From contig NZ_CP102356.1 in the NCBI RefSeq assembly GCF_009696685.2, positions 171,501-235,500 of the forward strand: 64,000 bases of DNA. The letters run 5' to 3'. A program made the translations under genes and the position numbers. The stretch comes from Paracoccus sp. SMMA_5_TC. GTDB lineage: Bacteria > Pseudomonadota > Alphaproteobacteria > Rhodobacterales > Rhodobacteraceae. The notes under the pieces were generated by a model. That model did not search any database. It was given only the letters and a program-made list of their open reading frames with translations, and was not told where the DNA came from. This document shows, piece by piece, positions 1 to 8,835 of this stretch (positions are counted from its first letter, which is position 1; every line of letters begins with the position of its first letter).

Positions 1-887
1 TGCACGAAGCGCCGGGCGAGGAGGCCGCGCTGGCCGCCGATCTGCTGCAACGCTTTGGCGCAGAACAGGTGGCCTCGGCCTTTGTGCGGCTGTGGCGCGA
101 AGGTCGCCCCGCGCCCGAGGAACTCATGGAAAGCGCCGCCCCGACCCCGGCCGCGCCGCGTGAACGCGGTGAATTCGGGCCGGCGGTCTGGTTCCTGCTG
201 TCGGTCGGCCATTCGGGCCGCGCCGAGGCGCGCTGGCTTCTGCCCAAGATCTGCGAAGCGGGCGCCATCACCCGCGATTCCATCGGTGCCATTCGCGTCA
301 AGACCGAACAGACCTTCGTGCAGATCGCCGCGCCGGTCGCGGGCCAGTTCGGCGAGATGATCGAGCTTGAACCCGGCCTGACCATGCGCCGGATCGAGGG
401 CGAGCCGCAGTTCGACGCGCCGCCCGCACGGCACCGCAAAGGCAGTGCCGAGCCTCGGCCGCAGGCTGTCGCCGCTGCGGCCGCGGCCAAACCCGCCCCC
501 CGGCCACGCCGGCCGGCGCTGCTGGATCCGCAGGACCTGCCGCCGCCCGCTCGCGCGGCCGCGCCCGTGATCGAGCCGGAAAGCCCCGTCAAGAAACCGC
601 GCTGGAGCACTGCCCAGAAAAAGGCGCACAAGCAGGCGACCGTGCCTGCCAGTGCCGCCGAGGGCAAGCCGGCTGGCAAGGCTGCCGCGCCGAACGCTTC
701 TCGTGCCATTGGCTTCAAGTCGCATGGCGGTGCCCCGCGTAAACTTGGCGATGGCGCGGAGGCGCGGCCGAAACGGGCCGAGGGATTCAAGTCGCACCGC
801 GCCGATGCCAAGCCCGCGTGGGCGGGCAAGGGCGGTGACAAGCCCTCGCGCGGGGCCGCCATCCGCCCCGGCAAGCCCAAGCGTTAG
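1..887 (+). CDS. DEAD/DEAH-box RNA helicase, C-terminal part (truncated by window edge)
   Basis: Partial gene; the reading frame is open from base 3 and the helicase core lies outside the window. A segment around 175-400 (GPAVWFLLSVGHSG through ITRDSIGAIRV) matches the DbpA-type RNA-binding domain at the C-terminus of DEAD-box helicases acting in rRNA maturation or RNA unwinding. It is followed by about 150 residues of low-complexity Ala/Pro/Lys/Arg-rich basic tail, typical of alphaproteobacterial members and probably disordered and RNA-binding. The stop overlaps the stop of the convergent Hsp70-like gene by 4 bp, so no terminator separates them. The family call is good; the specific paralogue cannot be named. 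Confidence 0.85.
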   Translation, partial: HEAPGEEAALAADLLQRFGAEQVASAFVRLWREGRPAPEELMESAAPTPAAPRERGEFGPAVWFLLSVGHSGRAEARWLLPKICEAGAITRDSIGAIRVKTEQTFVQIAAPVAGQFGEMIELEPGLTMRRIEGEPQFDAPPARHRKGSAEPRPQAVAAAAAAKPAPRPRRPALLDPQDLPPPARAAAPVIEPESPVKKPRWSTAQKKAHKQATVPASAAEGKPAGKAAAPNASRAIGFKSHGGAPRKLGDGAEARPKRAEGFKSHRADAKPAWAGKGGDKPSRGAAIRPGKPKR

Positions 888-2122
888 GATGCCGTGGCGA
901 TTGCCAGCCCGTCGATCACGGCGGTAAAGGCATCGCTGCGCAACAGCCGCGCCTGGGGACAGACCTCATGCGCGGCGCTGGCCACCATCTCCATCAGGCT
1001 CGAGCCGCCGACAAGGATGACATGGCCGATGTCGGCGGCGTCGACTCGGGCGAATTGCAGGGTCTGCGACATGGCATCCTGCAACTGTTGACGGTGTCCT
1101 GCCAGCGTTGCCGCCAGGGTCTCGTGCCCAAGCGAGGTTGCCAGCCCCGGTTCGATGAAATCCAGCGAGATATGGGCGATTTCACCGCCATTCGCCGCGA
1201 TCTTGCCATGTTCCACCGCAAAGGCCAGATCATGGCCCAGTTCATCCCGCAGCACTGTGACCAGCCGGCGCAACTTGTGCGGATGGACGGCAAGCCGCGC
1301 CATGTCGGCCGCCATCCGACGCGGTTCGGGCGCGTAAAGGAACGGGATCCTGGCCCAGTTTGCCAGGTCGACGTAGATCCCGTTGGGCATGGGCAACAGC
1401 CCCGGCCCCATCTCGCGCCGCAACTCTCCGCCATGACCCAGCAGGGGCATCGCGTGGCTCAGGGACAAGAGCTGGTCGAAATCGGTGCCGCCCAGGCGGA
1501 TGCCGTGATTGGCCAGGATCCGCACCCCGGTCCTGCCGCTGCGGATGACAGAGAAATCCGAGGTGCCGCCGCCGATGTCCACGATCAGCCCCAGGCTGTC
1601 GTCCGCGCCAAGACGGTGGCTGGCCAGGGCCGCGGCCTGCGGTTCGGGCAGGAAATCCACCTGGTCGAATCCGGCGGCCAGATAGCAGGCGCGCAGATCG
1701 GCTTCGGCGCGCAGATCGGCCTGTGGGTCGTTGCTATGGAAATGCACCGGCCGACCGGACAGCGCCCGGTGAAACCGCAGCCCGGTTGCCTGTTCGGCGC
1801 GTTGGCGCAATTCGGACAGAAAGGCTGCGATTACCTGCGCCAGGCTCCGGCGACGACCGGCGATCAGGCGCGTTTCATGCAGCAGCGCGGTGCCAAGGAC
1901 GCTTTTCAAGGCCCGCATATAGCGCCCCTCGTGCCCCGCGATCAGGGCCTGGGTCGCCGCCCGGCCGATGCGCATGGCGCCGCCGTCGGCGGGAAAGAAC
2001 ACCGCCGTCGGCAAGGTGTCGGCATCTGCTTCCATGGCGATGCGTTGCACATGGCCGTCGCGCAGGATCGCCGCGGCTGAATTGGACGTGCCGAAATCGA
2101 TTGCCAGAGCCTGCGGGGCCAT
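884..2122 (-). CDS. Hsp70-family chaperone, YegD-like
   Basis: Encodes 412 aa, shorter than DnaK (about 640), as expected for YegD-like proteins that keep the actin/Hsp70 ATPase fold with a reduced C-terminal part. Nucleotide-binding signatures are visible: AIDFGTSNSAA at the N-terminus (phosphate 1), IVDIGGGTSDF in the middle (phosphate 2) and VILVGGSSLMEMV near the C-terminus (adenosine). The ATG at 2122 starts directly before the phosphate-1 strand; a longer frame would need a TTG start. Cytosolic. No DnaJ or GrpE partner is nearby. It is the last of three leftward genes after the deaminase and GlcG-like genes, with 72-99 bp gaps. Confidence 0.87.
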   Translation of the reverse strand: MAPQALAIDFGTSNSAAAILRDGHVQRIAMEADADTLPTAVFFPADGGAMRIGRAATQALIAGHEGRYMRALKSVLGTALLHETRLIAGRRRSLAQVIAAFLSELRQRAEQATGLRFHRALSGRPVHFHSNDPQADLRAEADLRACYLAAGFDQVDFLPEPQAAALASHRLGADDSLGLIVDIGGGTSDFSVIRSGRTGVRILANHGIRLGGTDFDQLLSLSHAMPLLGHGGELRREMGPGLLPMPNGIYVDLANWARIPFLYAPEPRRMAADMARLAVHPHKLRRLVTVLRDELGHDLAFAVEHGKIAANGGEIAHISLDFIEPGLATSLGHETLAATLAGHRQQLQDAMSQTLQFARVDAADIGHVILVGGSSLMEMVASAAHEVCPQARLLRSDAFTAVIDGLAIATAS

Positions 2123-2194
2123 GCGCGAGAACCTTGTTTGCAAAGGGCGCGCTGTTAGCGCCCTTTGCCCGGGCCCGCAAGGCCAGCCCTGGGC

Positions 2195-2620
2195 CTAGCC
2201 GCGGTTTTTCAGCCAGTGGTCGATCCCGGCCTGGGCTACGGCCTGGTCCTGGGCGGGCGTGCCCGAGGACACGCCTATGCCGCCGACCGCCTTGCCGTCG
2301 TGTTCAACCACAAGTCCGCCGCCCACCACCATCAACCGGCCGCCGATGGCCGACGCGATGCCATAGGCCGGGGCGCCCGGCTGGCTGGCGGCGCCGTATT
2401 CATGTGTGGCCTTGCGGGCACCGGCGGCGGTGAAAGCCTTGTCGATGGCAATGGTGATCGAGGTGATCTTGCCGCCATCCATCCGCGAAAACGCCAGCAG
2501 ATGGCCGGTGTCGTCGGTAATGGCAATGCACATGGGCACGTTGATCTCGCGGGCATGGGCCTCGGCGCCCTCGATCAGGATGCGGGCGTCCTGTTGGTCC
2601 AGACGGGTTACGGTCAGCAT
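2195..2620 (-). CDS. GlcG/HbpS-family protein (heme-degradation domain)
   Basis: Encodes 141 aa covering a single GlcG/HbpS domain (PF03928 type). Motifs include CIAITDDTGHLLAFSRMDG and a glycine-rich GGRLMVVGGGL stretch with C-terminal GGIGVSSGTPAQDQAVA. Family members bind heme or occur in glycolate and cobalamin-related loci with poorly defined roles, so only the family can be stated. The start at 2620 is supported by GGAGGAAACC directly upstream; the frame extends further 5' without a ribosome site. No signal peptide is seen. It lies between the nucleoside deaminase and the Hsp70-like gene on the same strand. Confidence 0.85.
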   Translation of the reverse strand: MLTVTRLDQQDARILIEGAEAHAREINVPMCIAITDDTGHLLAFSRMDGGKITSITIAIDKAFTAAGARKATHEYGAASQPGAPAYGIASAIGGRLMVVGGGLVVEHDGKAVGGIGVSSGTPAQDQAVAQAGIDHWLKNRG

Positions 2621-2719
2621 GGTTTCCTCCGGTGTTGGGTGGCTGTGGTTGGTTGTGGTGCCGGGCAGGGCTCGGAAAGGCATGTCGGGATCGGGTGGTC
2701 GTCGAAAGTTCGGCTGTCG

Positions 2720-3202
2720 CTAGCGCCGGGCCTGGCGCCAATCGCCATAGAGGTCGCCGACCTCGGGCAGGCGCAGCGGATGATGTGCGATCGCCATGGA
2801 TTGCTGCGCCAGCGGCAGGGCCAGTTCGCGATAGACAGCGGCGGTCGACAGGCCATGCGGCTCGGCCTCGTCGTTGCTATAGGCATAGCTGACCGCTGCG
2901 ATGCCGGCCATGCGCATCGCCGCCAGGCACATCGGGCAGGGTTGGCCGCTGGCATAGACCCGGCACCCCGACAGATCGATGCTGCCCAGGGCCTGGGCCG
3001 CATTGCGCAGCGCCAACATCTCGGCATGGGCGGTGGGGTCGTTCAGCTCGGCCATGCGGTTCACGGCGGTGGCGATCACCCGGCCATCGCGCACGACCAC
3101 CGCGCCAAAGGGGCGTCCGCCCGCCCGCGCGTTCTGATGCGCCAGCTGGATCGCCTGCGCCAGATAGGGCGTCGGATCGGCGCTGTCGGGCGGATGCTGC
3201 AT
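2720..3202 (-). CDS. Nucleoside/guanine deaminase of the CDA zinc-dependent family
   Basis: Encodes 160 aa with the two zinc and catalytic signatures of the cytidine/deoxycytidylate deaminase fold: HAEM (zinc ligand His plus proton-shuttle Glu) and PCPMC (two Cys ligands). Length and the GGRPFGAVVV start resemble guanine deaminase (GuaD) and tRNA-adenosine deaminase-like proteins. With the urate catabolic genes 9 kb away, a purine base deaminase is plausible, but substrate cannot be fixed from sequence. The ATG at 3202 is chosen over an upstream TTG. Cytosolic. The 258-bp stretch from here to tcyP shows no gene or clear terminator. Confidence 0.83.
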   Translation of the reverse strand: MQHPPDSADPTPYLAQAIQLAHQNARAGGRPFGAVVVRDGRVIATAVNRMAELNDPTAHAEMLALRNAAQALGSIDLSGCRVYASGQPCPMCLAAMRMAGIAAVSYAYSNDEAEPHGLSTAAVYRELALPLAQQSMAIAHHPLRLPEVGDLYGDWRQARR

Positions 3203-3460
3203 CGGTTTTGAAATCCTGGGCAAGAACGCCAAGGCAGGCGACGCGCGCGGATGCGGGCTGCGGACCTTGGCCGTGTTGCGCGCAATCTAGCAACCGCAGG
3301 CCCGCAGGATAATCAACAATCGCCGGAAGCTGTTACGCATCGCGGCATAAAGTCTGGCGCCCAGTCATGTCCCCTGCGCAGTCCCGGTTTGCACCCAGAC
3401 CCCTAGGTGCCGGCACGTGATTGTGACTAACTGTCGCATCGCAACTGCCCGAGGCGCATC

Positions 3461-4849
3461 ATGATCCCGCTGTTCATCAACCTTGCTGTCTTTGTTCTGC
3501 TGCTGGTGCTGCTGGCGCGGCTGCACCAGCGGGGTGGCATGTCCCTGTCCATGCGGGCGCTTATCGGTCTGCTCATCGGCACCGTTTTCGGGATCGGATT
3601 GCAACTGGCCTATGGCAGCCAGTCGGAAGTGCTGAAAACCACCGTCAACTGGATCGGCATCGTCGGCAGCGGCTATGTGCAGCTGTTGCAGATGGTGGTG
3701 ATGCCGCTGGTCTTTGCTGCCATCCTCAGCGCGGTGGCCCGGCTGCACGATGCCAGCGCATTGGGGCGGATTTCGGTGCTGACGCTGGGCACGCTGCTGA
3801 TGACCACGGCGATCGCGGCGCTGGTCGGGGTGCTGATCGCCCTGGGCTTCGGTCTGAGCGCCGAGGGTCTTGCCCAGGGCGCGGCCGAAACCGCCCGGCT
3901 CAGCGCGCTGGAAACCAATTATGCGCCCAAGGTGGCGGATCTGACCGTGCCGCAGCTGCTGCTTTCATTCATTCCCAAGAATCCCTTCGCCGATCTGACC
4001 GGCGCAAATCCGACCTCGATCATCTCGGTGGTGATCTTTGCCGCCTTTCTGGGGGTGGCCGCGATCCGGCTGGTGCGGCGCGATGTCGAAAAGGGCCAGC
4101 AGCTTCTGGGGCTGATCGACATGCTGCAAGCCTGGATCAGCCAGCTGGTGCGGTTGATCATGGCGCTGACCCCCTATGGTGTCATGGCGCTGATGGCGCG
4201 GATGGCCGCCAGTTCCAACGCGGCCGACATCCTGAACCTGGGCAAGTTCGTCATCGCCTCTTACCTGGGGCTTGCCATCATGTTCGGGGTGCACGCGTTG
4301 CTGTTGACGCTGACCGGGGTGAATCCGCTGACCTTTTTCCGCAAGGTGATGCCGGCGCTGAGCTTTGCCTTTTCCAGCCGCTCCAGCGCAGCGACCATTC
4401 CCCTGAACGTCGAGGTCCAGACCCGTCGCCTGGGGGTGCCGCCGACCATCGCCTCGTTCGCGGCGTCGTTCGGGGCGACCATCGGGCAGAACGGCTGTGC
4501 GGGCCTGTATCCGGCGATGCTGGCGGTGATGGTGGCCCCGACCATGGGGATCGATCCGACCGATCCGGGCTGGATCATGACGCTGCTCGCCATTGTCACC
4601 CTGTCCTCGGCCGGGGTGGCGGGGGTGGGTGGCGGCGCCACCATGGCGGCGCTGATCGTGCTGCCCGCCATGGGCCTGCCGGTGACGCTGGTGGCGCTGC
4701 TGATTTCGGTCGAGCCGCTGATCGACATGGGGCGCACGGCGCTGAACGTGTCGGGCGCGATGACGGCGGGGACCGTCACTTCGCAGCTCATGGGCCAGAC
4801 CGATCGGGCGATTCTGGACAGCGACGACGGCGAGTTGCAGAACGCCTGA
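3461..4849 (+). CDS. tcyP: L-cystine transporter TcyP (DAACS sodium/dicarboxylate symporter fold)
   Basis: Encodes 462 aa, an inner-membrane secondary importer of L-cystine. Long stretches agree with E. coli YdjN/TcyP as remembered, for example [33 protein letters not shown] text and the C-terminal [19 protein letters not shown] block. Re-entrant hairpin serine motif SSRSSAAT and the [15 protein letters not shown] segment fit the substrate/cation site of this fold. About eight to ten hydrophobic segments are visible. The ATG is preceded by CCCGAGGC. The gene is monocistronic and convergent with the asparaginase gene, 26 bp apart. Confidence 0.93.
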   Translation: MIPLFINLAVFVLLLVLLARLHQRGGMSLSMRALIGLLIGTVFGIGLQLAYGSQSEVLKTTVNWIGIVGSGYVQLLQMVVMPLVFAAILSAVARLHDASALGRISVLTLGTLLMTTAIAALVGVLIALGFGLSAEGLAQGAAETARLSALETNYAPKVADLTVPQLLLSFIPKNPFADLTGANPTSIISVVIFAAFLGVAAIRLVRRDVEKGQQLLGLIDMLQAWISQLVRLIMALTPYGVMALMARMAASSNAADILNLGKFVIASYLGLAIMFGVHALLLTLTGVNPLTFFRKVMPALSFAFSSRSSAATIPLNVEVQTRRLGVPPTIASFAASFGATIGQNGCAGLYPAMLAVMVAPTMGIDPTDPGWIMTLLAIVTLSSAGVAGVGGGATMAALIVLPAMGLPVTLVALLISVEPLIDMGRTALNVSGAMTAGTVTSQLMGQTDRAILDSDDGELQNA

Positions 4850-4875
4850 AGCCTGTGCGCCGCGACCGTCGCGGA

Positions 4876-5802
4876 TCAGCCAAAGGCCGTCCTGATCCGG
4901 TCGCGGTCGCAGCCATTGGCCAATAGCACGGCCAGCAGGATCCGCGCCTGCCCCGGCCGCAGCCAGCGGGCGTGAATCGCCCCGGCCGCGGCCATGTCGT
5001 GCCCGCCGCCGCCGCCGCCATAGATCGGCGCCATTTCACCCTCCGGCACCCGGCTGGAGATCACCACCGGCACGCCCCGTGCGCTTGCCCGCTGGATCGC
5101 TGCAACGATTTCCGGCGAGGCATTGCCGGACCCCAGCGCGGCGATCACCACCCCATCCGCGCCGCGATCCAGGCTGGCATCCAGATGCGCCGCGTCGCAG
5201 CCGGGGTGAATGGCGACGATATCCACCCGCGTCGCGCCGACATCGGCCGGCAGGCGAGGCAGGGCGGGTGCCGGCACCGGGCCCGCCAGCGCAAAGGCAT
5301 CGGCAAGGTCGGTCGTCCGCTTGTAAAGACCCCAGCACGGCAGTTCGCGGCCGGCAAATGCCAGCCGCACGCCATCCTTCCCCGTCATCGCCATACGGAC
5401 CGCGTCAGCGAGATTGACGATGCCGTCCGAGCGCGGGTGATCCGCGGCGAACTGCGCCCCGGTAAAGATCACCGGTTTCTGCGGTTGATGCTGCAATTGC
5501 ACCAGCAGCGAGGTTTCCTCCATCGCGTCGGTCCCGTGCAGCACCACCACCCCGGCCACATCGGTATCGGACAGTTGCGCCGCAACGCTGGCACTGATGT
5601 GCTGCATGTCGGCCAGGGTCAGGGCCGACGAATCCTTTGCCAGAACCTCTTGCGGGCGCAGACGCACGCGCAGCGGCGGCAACAGGGCCAGCAGCTCCTC
5701 GCCGCCGAGCGCCGGGCTGGCAGCGCCATGGGCATCCTTGCGACTGGCGATGGTGCCGCCAGTGCCCAGCACCGCGATCAGGGGTGTGTCGTCATCGGTC
5801 AT
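4876..5802 (-). CDS. L-asparaginase (type I/II asparaginase-glutaminase family)
   Basis: Encodes 308 aa. Hydrolyses L-asparagine to aspartate and ammonia. The two catalytic threonine motifs are present: GTGGTIAS near residue 14-21 and VVLHGTDAMEET near residue 85-96; a KDSSA-like substrate loop lies between them. No signal peptide is evident from the ATG at 5802, so it is probably cytosolic. A longer GTG-initiated frame is possible. It lies 53 bp downstream of a GntR regulator on the same strand, suggesting a two-gene operon under that regulator. Glutaminase side activity cannot be judged. Confidence 0.88.
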   Translation of the reverse strand: MTDDDTPLIAVLGTGGTIASRKDAHGAASPALGGEELLALLPPLRVRLRPQEVLAKDSSALTLADMQHISASVAAQLSDTDVAGVVVLHGTDAMEETSLLVQLQHQPQKPVIFTGAQFAADHPRSDGIVNLADAVRMAMTGKDGVRLAFAGRELPCWGLYKRTTDLADAFALAGPVPAPALPRLPADVGATRVDIVAIHPGCDAAHLDASLDRGADGVVIAALGSGNASPEIVAAIQRASARGVPVVISSRVPEGEMAPIYGGGGGGHDMAAAGAIHARWLRPGQARILLAVLLANGCDRDRIRTAFG

Positions 5803-5855
5803 TCGGCGGCCATCATTCGAAAAATTCTGCAACAAGAACACAGCGCATTGATATT

Positions 5856-6575
5856 TCAGTCTTTGTTTGCAGCGGACTGATCGCTGATGATGCGCGACGT
5901 GGCGCGATCGACCTCGGCCAGGTGCAGCTGCATGGCGGCGCGGGCATCCTCGGCACGTCCCTCGACAATGGCCAGCGCGATGCGGCGATGCTCGATATCC
6001 GATTTCGGACGTCGATCCGCCAGCAGATTGACCAGTTGCGATTGCCGCATCATCGCCCCGCGCGAGCCGGTGACGAACTGGTGGAACAGGGTGTTGTTGG
6101 CCGCTTCCGCGATCAGGCAGTGGAAATCGGAATCCAGTTGCACCCAGCGTTGCGGATTTTCCTGGCGTTCCATCTGGTCGCAGAGCGCAAGCATGCGATT
6201 GGCTTGCGCGTCGGAACGCCGCAGCGCCGCCCAGCCAGCGGTCGGAATTTCGATATGTGGGCGGGCTTCGATCAGGTCGCGGGCGGGCATGTCGCCATAA
6301 TCCAGCTGTGGCCCTTGGCGGTCCGAGATGACGAAGCTGCCGCTGCCGCTGCCGCTGCGGGTCAGCCCCAGCGTCTGCAACGACCGCATGGCCTCGCGAA
6401 TGATGGGGCGGCTGACCGCGTAATGCTCGGCAAGCTTGGATTCCGAGGGCAGACGCGTCCCAACCGGCAGGCGTCCTGAAAGGATCGCGCTGCGCAAATC
6501 CTCGAAAACCGCCTCGGCCGCATTCTTGCGGCTGAACGGAATTCTGTCAGACAACCAATCAGTCAGTTCGCTCAT
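5856..6575 (-). CDS. GntR-family transcriptional regulator (FadR/FCD subgroup)
   Basis: Encodes 239 aa. The N-terminal winged helix-turn-helix (about residues 15-85) includes RLPSESKLAEHYAVSRPIIREAMRSLQTLGL, and the helical C-terminal region with DSDFHCLIAEAANNTLF and EHRRIALAIVEGRAEDA is the FCD ligand-binding domain with its metal-site His residues. It is cytosolic and probably senses a carboxylate or amino-acid-related ligand. It precedes the asparaginase gene by 53 bp, making asparagine or a related compound a reasonable but unproven inducer. It is divergent from the PPOX-family gene across a 126-bp shared promoter region. Confidence 0.9.
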   Translation of the reverse strand: MSELTDWLSDRIPFSRKNAAEAVFEDLRSAILSGRLPVGTRLPSESKLAEHYAVSRPIIREAMRSLQTLGLTRSGSGSGSFVISDRQGPQLDYGDMPARDLIEARPHIEIPTAGWAALRRSDAQANRMLALCDQMERQENPQRWVQLDSDFHCLIAEAANNTLFHQFVTGSRGAMMRQSQLVNLLADRRPKSDIEHRRIALAIVEGRAEDARAAMQLHLAEVDRATSRIISDQSAANKD

Positions 6576-6636
6576 TCCGGCACTGTTGCATCGGAATTGC
6601 CATCTGGCAAGAACGGATCAGTTCGGGAGCCGTGGG

Positions 6637-6688
6637 TCTGCTTTTGCGGAACCTGTGCGCACGGCCGCGGGTTGAAACGCAAAGCAGA
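6637..6688 (+). other. Structured 5' leader hairpin of the PPOX-family gene
   Basis: TCTGCTTTTGCG at 6637-6648 pairs with CGCAAAGCAGA at 6678-6688 with one bulged T. AACC/GGTT and a GTGCGCAC palindrome inside can extend the fold. The 3' arm runs into the AGAAGGA ribosome-binding site of the gene starting at 6702, so the structure could mask translation initiation. This is read from the DNA only; folding energy was not calculated. Confidence 0.4.
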
Positions 6689-6701
6689 AGGATTTGCAGA
6701 G

Positions 6702-7175
6702 ATGACCGAACAACTTGACCTGTTCTGGGACCGTCTGGGTTCGATCAATGCCGGCATGCTGGGCACGGTCGATTCGCTCAAGTTCGTACCCATGTCCCAC
6801 TACGCCGATCGCGATGAAGGCGCATTGTGGTTCATCACCGCACAAGGCGTGGATCTGGTGGACGAAATCCAATCCGGTCCCCGGAACGCCATTCATCTGA
6901 TCGCAGACAGTTCGGGAAAGCTGTGGGCGCGGATCGAGGGCAGACTGGAACTTTCGCAAGATCAGGAAAAACTGGACGAAATCTGGAATGCCGTGGCTGC
7001 ATCCTGGTTCGAGGGTGGTCAGCGCGATCCGGACGTGCGGTTGCTGCGTCTGGGACTTACCAGCGCCGAGGTCTGGGCGACCACGGGCGGGGTGGGTTTC
7101 CTTTATCAGTTGGCGAAGGCGCGCTTGACGGGTGAAAAGCCCGACATGGGCGATCACTTTCAGCTGAGGTTCTGA
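6702..7175 (+). CDS. Pyridoxamine 5'-phosphate oxidase-family protein (general stress protein 26-like)
   Basis: Encodes 157 aa with the split-barrel flavin-binding fold of the PPOX superfamily: MSHYADRDEGALWFITAQ and AIHLIADSSGKLWARIEGRLEL, ending with WATTGGVGFLYQLAKARLTG. This resembles the general-stress-26 subgroup rather than biosynthetic PdxH, which is longer and has other conserved residues. Likely binds FMN or F420-type cofactor; the substrate is unknown. The ATG at 6702 follows an AGAAGGA ribosome site; an upstream TTG would add 35 residues that cross the leader hairpin and is less likely. Divergent from the GntR gene. Confidence 0.8.
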   Translation: MTEQLDLFWDRLGSINAGMLGTVDSLKFVPMSHYADRDEGALWFITAQGVDLVDEIQSGPRNAIHLIADSSGKLWARIEGRLELSQDQEKLDEIWNAVAASWFEGGQRDPDVRLLRLGLTSAEVWATTGGVGFLYQLAKARLTGEKPDMGDHFQLRF

Positions 7176-7194
7176 ATACCCAGGCGTCGGGGCT

Positions 7195-8676
7195 ATGCCA
7201 GGCGGCCCGAGCACCTATATTCGCCGCGATGCAGAAAATAACTGGATGACCGTGCCGACCCTTGACTGCCCCGGCTTTCGCGCCGGACCCATGCTGTTCT
7301 ATCGTGGCCAAGGTGACGGGCATATCGCACTGTCTGCAATGGTTCTCACGGACGCGGACGCGACCGCGCCGGGACCTTTGCGGGCAGGCGAGCAAATTCT
7401 TGCCCCGTTGCCCCTGTTGCGGATCGCCGAGCTTCAGGCCTGGCGCTATGATTTCATCCTGCGGCCACAGGATCGCGGCTATGAGCTGGCGGGGCAGTTT
7501 CATCCCGTCGTGTCAGACCATCGCAACGATCTTCGCCTGGCTTTCGTCAGCTGCAACGGAGAGGAAAACGGCGATCTGGACCGCGATGCCGACGAACGCA
7601 ACCTGATGTGGGCGCGGCTGTCGCAAGAGCATGCCCGACAGCCATTTGCCCTGCTGATCCAAGGGGGCGATCAGATCTATGCCGACGAGGCTACGCAGGA
7701 TCACCCGCTTAGCGAAAACTGGCCCCACCACGCCCCGCAGGTTGGCGATCCCGCACAAATCGATGACCTGCGCCGGCATTTGCAGCGCCGTTTCGTGCAA
7801 CGCTATCTGCATGTTCTGGAATCTACGGATTATGCCGCCTTGCTGGCGCAGGTGCCCAGCCTGTCGATCTGGGACGATCATGACATCTGCGACGGCTGGG
7901 GATCGCTTTCCGACGAGCTGACCGGCTCGACCGTAGGGCAGGTGCTGTTTGCCGTGGCGCGCGAAACCTGCTTGCTGTTTCAACACGGTGCGGTCGAAGC
8001 AGATATTCCGCAGCTGTTTCTGGACCCATCCGGCACCAGCCTGACGTGGAAACGCGAATTGCCCGGATTGACGATTGCCGCACCCGATCTGCGGTCGGAA
8101 CGCAACCGGCATCGCATCATGGGCCAGGCCGGCTGGCAGGCGGTCGATGATCTGCGGCCGCAGGGGGCTCACCTGTTCCTGATTTCCAGCGTGCCGCTGC
8201 TGGGGCCGCGGCTGTCGCTGCTGGAACAGATCATGATGCTGATCCCGCGGATGCAGCATTACGAGGACGACCTGCGCGACCAATGGCAAAGTCGCGCCCA
8301 CCGCACCGAATGGCAACGCATGTTGCGCCGGGTTCTGGCCTGGCGCCAGACCGCGCAGGTCACGGCGATTTCCGGTGAAATTCATCTGGCCACCCGGGCC
8401 GAGATGGGGCCGGCGGCGCAAAGGGTGCATCAACTGGTCGCCTCGGGCATATCGCATCGCGCGCCACCCCGCGCCTATGCCCGGATCCTGGGCATGTTTG
8501 CCGGACTGGGCGAAGCACCGTTGCCGGAACACCCCATCCGCATCCTGCCCTTGCCCGGCCAGCGTCACCGCTATGTGGCCGAACGCAACTTCCTGACCTT
8601 GCAACGCCAGCAAGGAAAATGGCAGGCGCGCTGGCATCTCGAGCACAGCGGCACAACCCCACCGCTGGACCTGTGA
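7195..8676 (+). CDS. PhoD-like metallophosphatase family protein
   Basis: Encodes 493 aa (477 if translation begins at the ATG at 7246). Metallophosphatase motifs appear in order: FVSCNGEENGD, LLIQGGDQIYADEA, SIWDDHDICDGWGS and AISGEIHLATRA. These correspond to the PhoD/phosphodiesterase metal ligands, with Glu replacing the usual Asp in the GD(V/I)H motif. No signal peptide or Tat motif is visible, unlike secreted alkaline phosphatase D, so it is likely cytosolic, as in the uncharacterised PhoD-like subgroup. It follows the PPOX gene by 19 bp and may share its transcript. The substrate is unknown. Confidence 0.8.
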   Translation: MPGGPSTYIRRDAENNWMTVPTLDCPGFRAGPMLFYRGQGDGHIALSAMVLTDADATAPGPLRAGEQILAPLPLLRIAELQAWRYDFILRPQDRGYELAGQFHPVVSDHRNDLRLAFVSCNGEENGDLDRDADERNLMWARLSQEHARQPFALLIQGGDQIYADEATQDHPLSENWPHHAPQVGDPAQIDDLRRHLQRRFVQRYLHVLESTDYAALLAQVPSLSIWDDHDICDGWGSLSDELTGSTVGQVLFAVARETCLLFQHGAVEADIPQLFLDPSGTSLTWKRELPGLTIAAPDLRSERNRHRIMGQAGWQAVDDLRPQGAHLFLISSVPLLGPRLSLLEQIMMLIPRMQHYEDDLRDQWQSRAHRTEWQRMLRRVLAWRQTAQVTAISGEIHLATRAEMGPAAQRVHQLVASGISHRAPPRAYARILGMFAGLGEAPLPEHPIRILPLPGQRHRYVAERNFLTLQRQQGKWQARWHLEHSGTTPPLDL

Positions 8677-8750
8677 TCGCACTCATGGCCGCTTGTGGGG
8701 AATTGCCTTGCAGGCCCAGTGTTTTAGACTGCCGCTGTTCGCCAAGCCGT

Positions 8751-8780
8751 CCTGACACGCCGGGACGAGCCCTGACACGC
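8751..8780. promoter_or_regulatory. Direct repeat CCTGACACGC upstream of the formaldehyde dehydrogenase gene
   Basis: CCTGACACGC occurs at 8751-8760 and again at 8771-8780, a 20-bp step that puts both copies on the same helix face, 56-85 bp before the start codon. It could be an activator site; in Paracoccus the formaldehyde genes are controlled by a two-component activator, but that protein is not encoded here and the link is inference. Confidence 0.35.
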
Positions 8781-8835
8781 AACTGTCGCCAACCAATCGG
8801 GCTGTCGCACAGCCTGTCCTGAAGGAGAACCGCCC

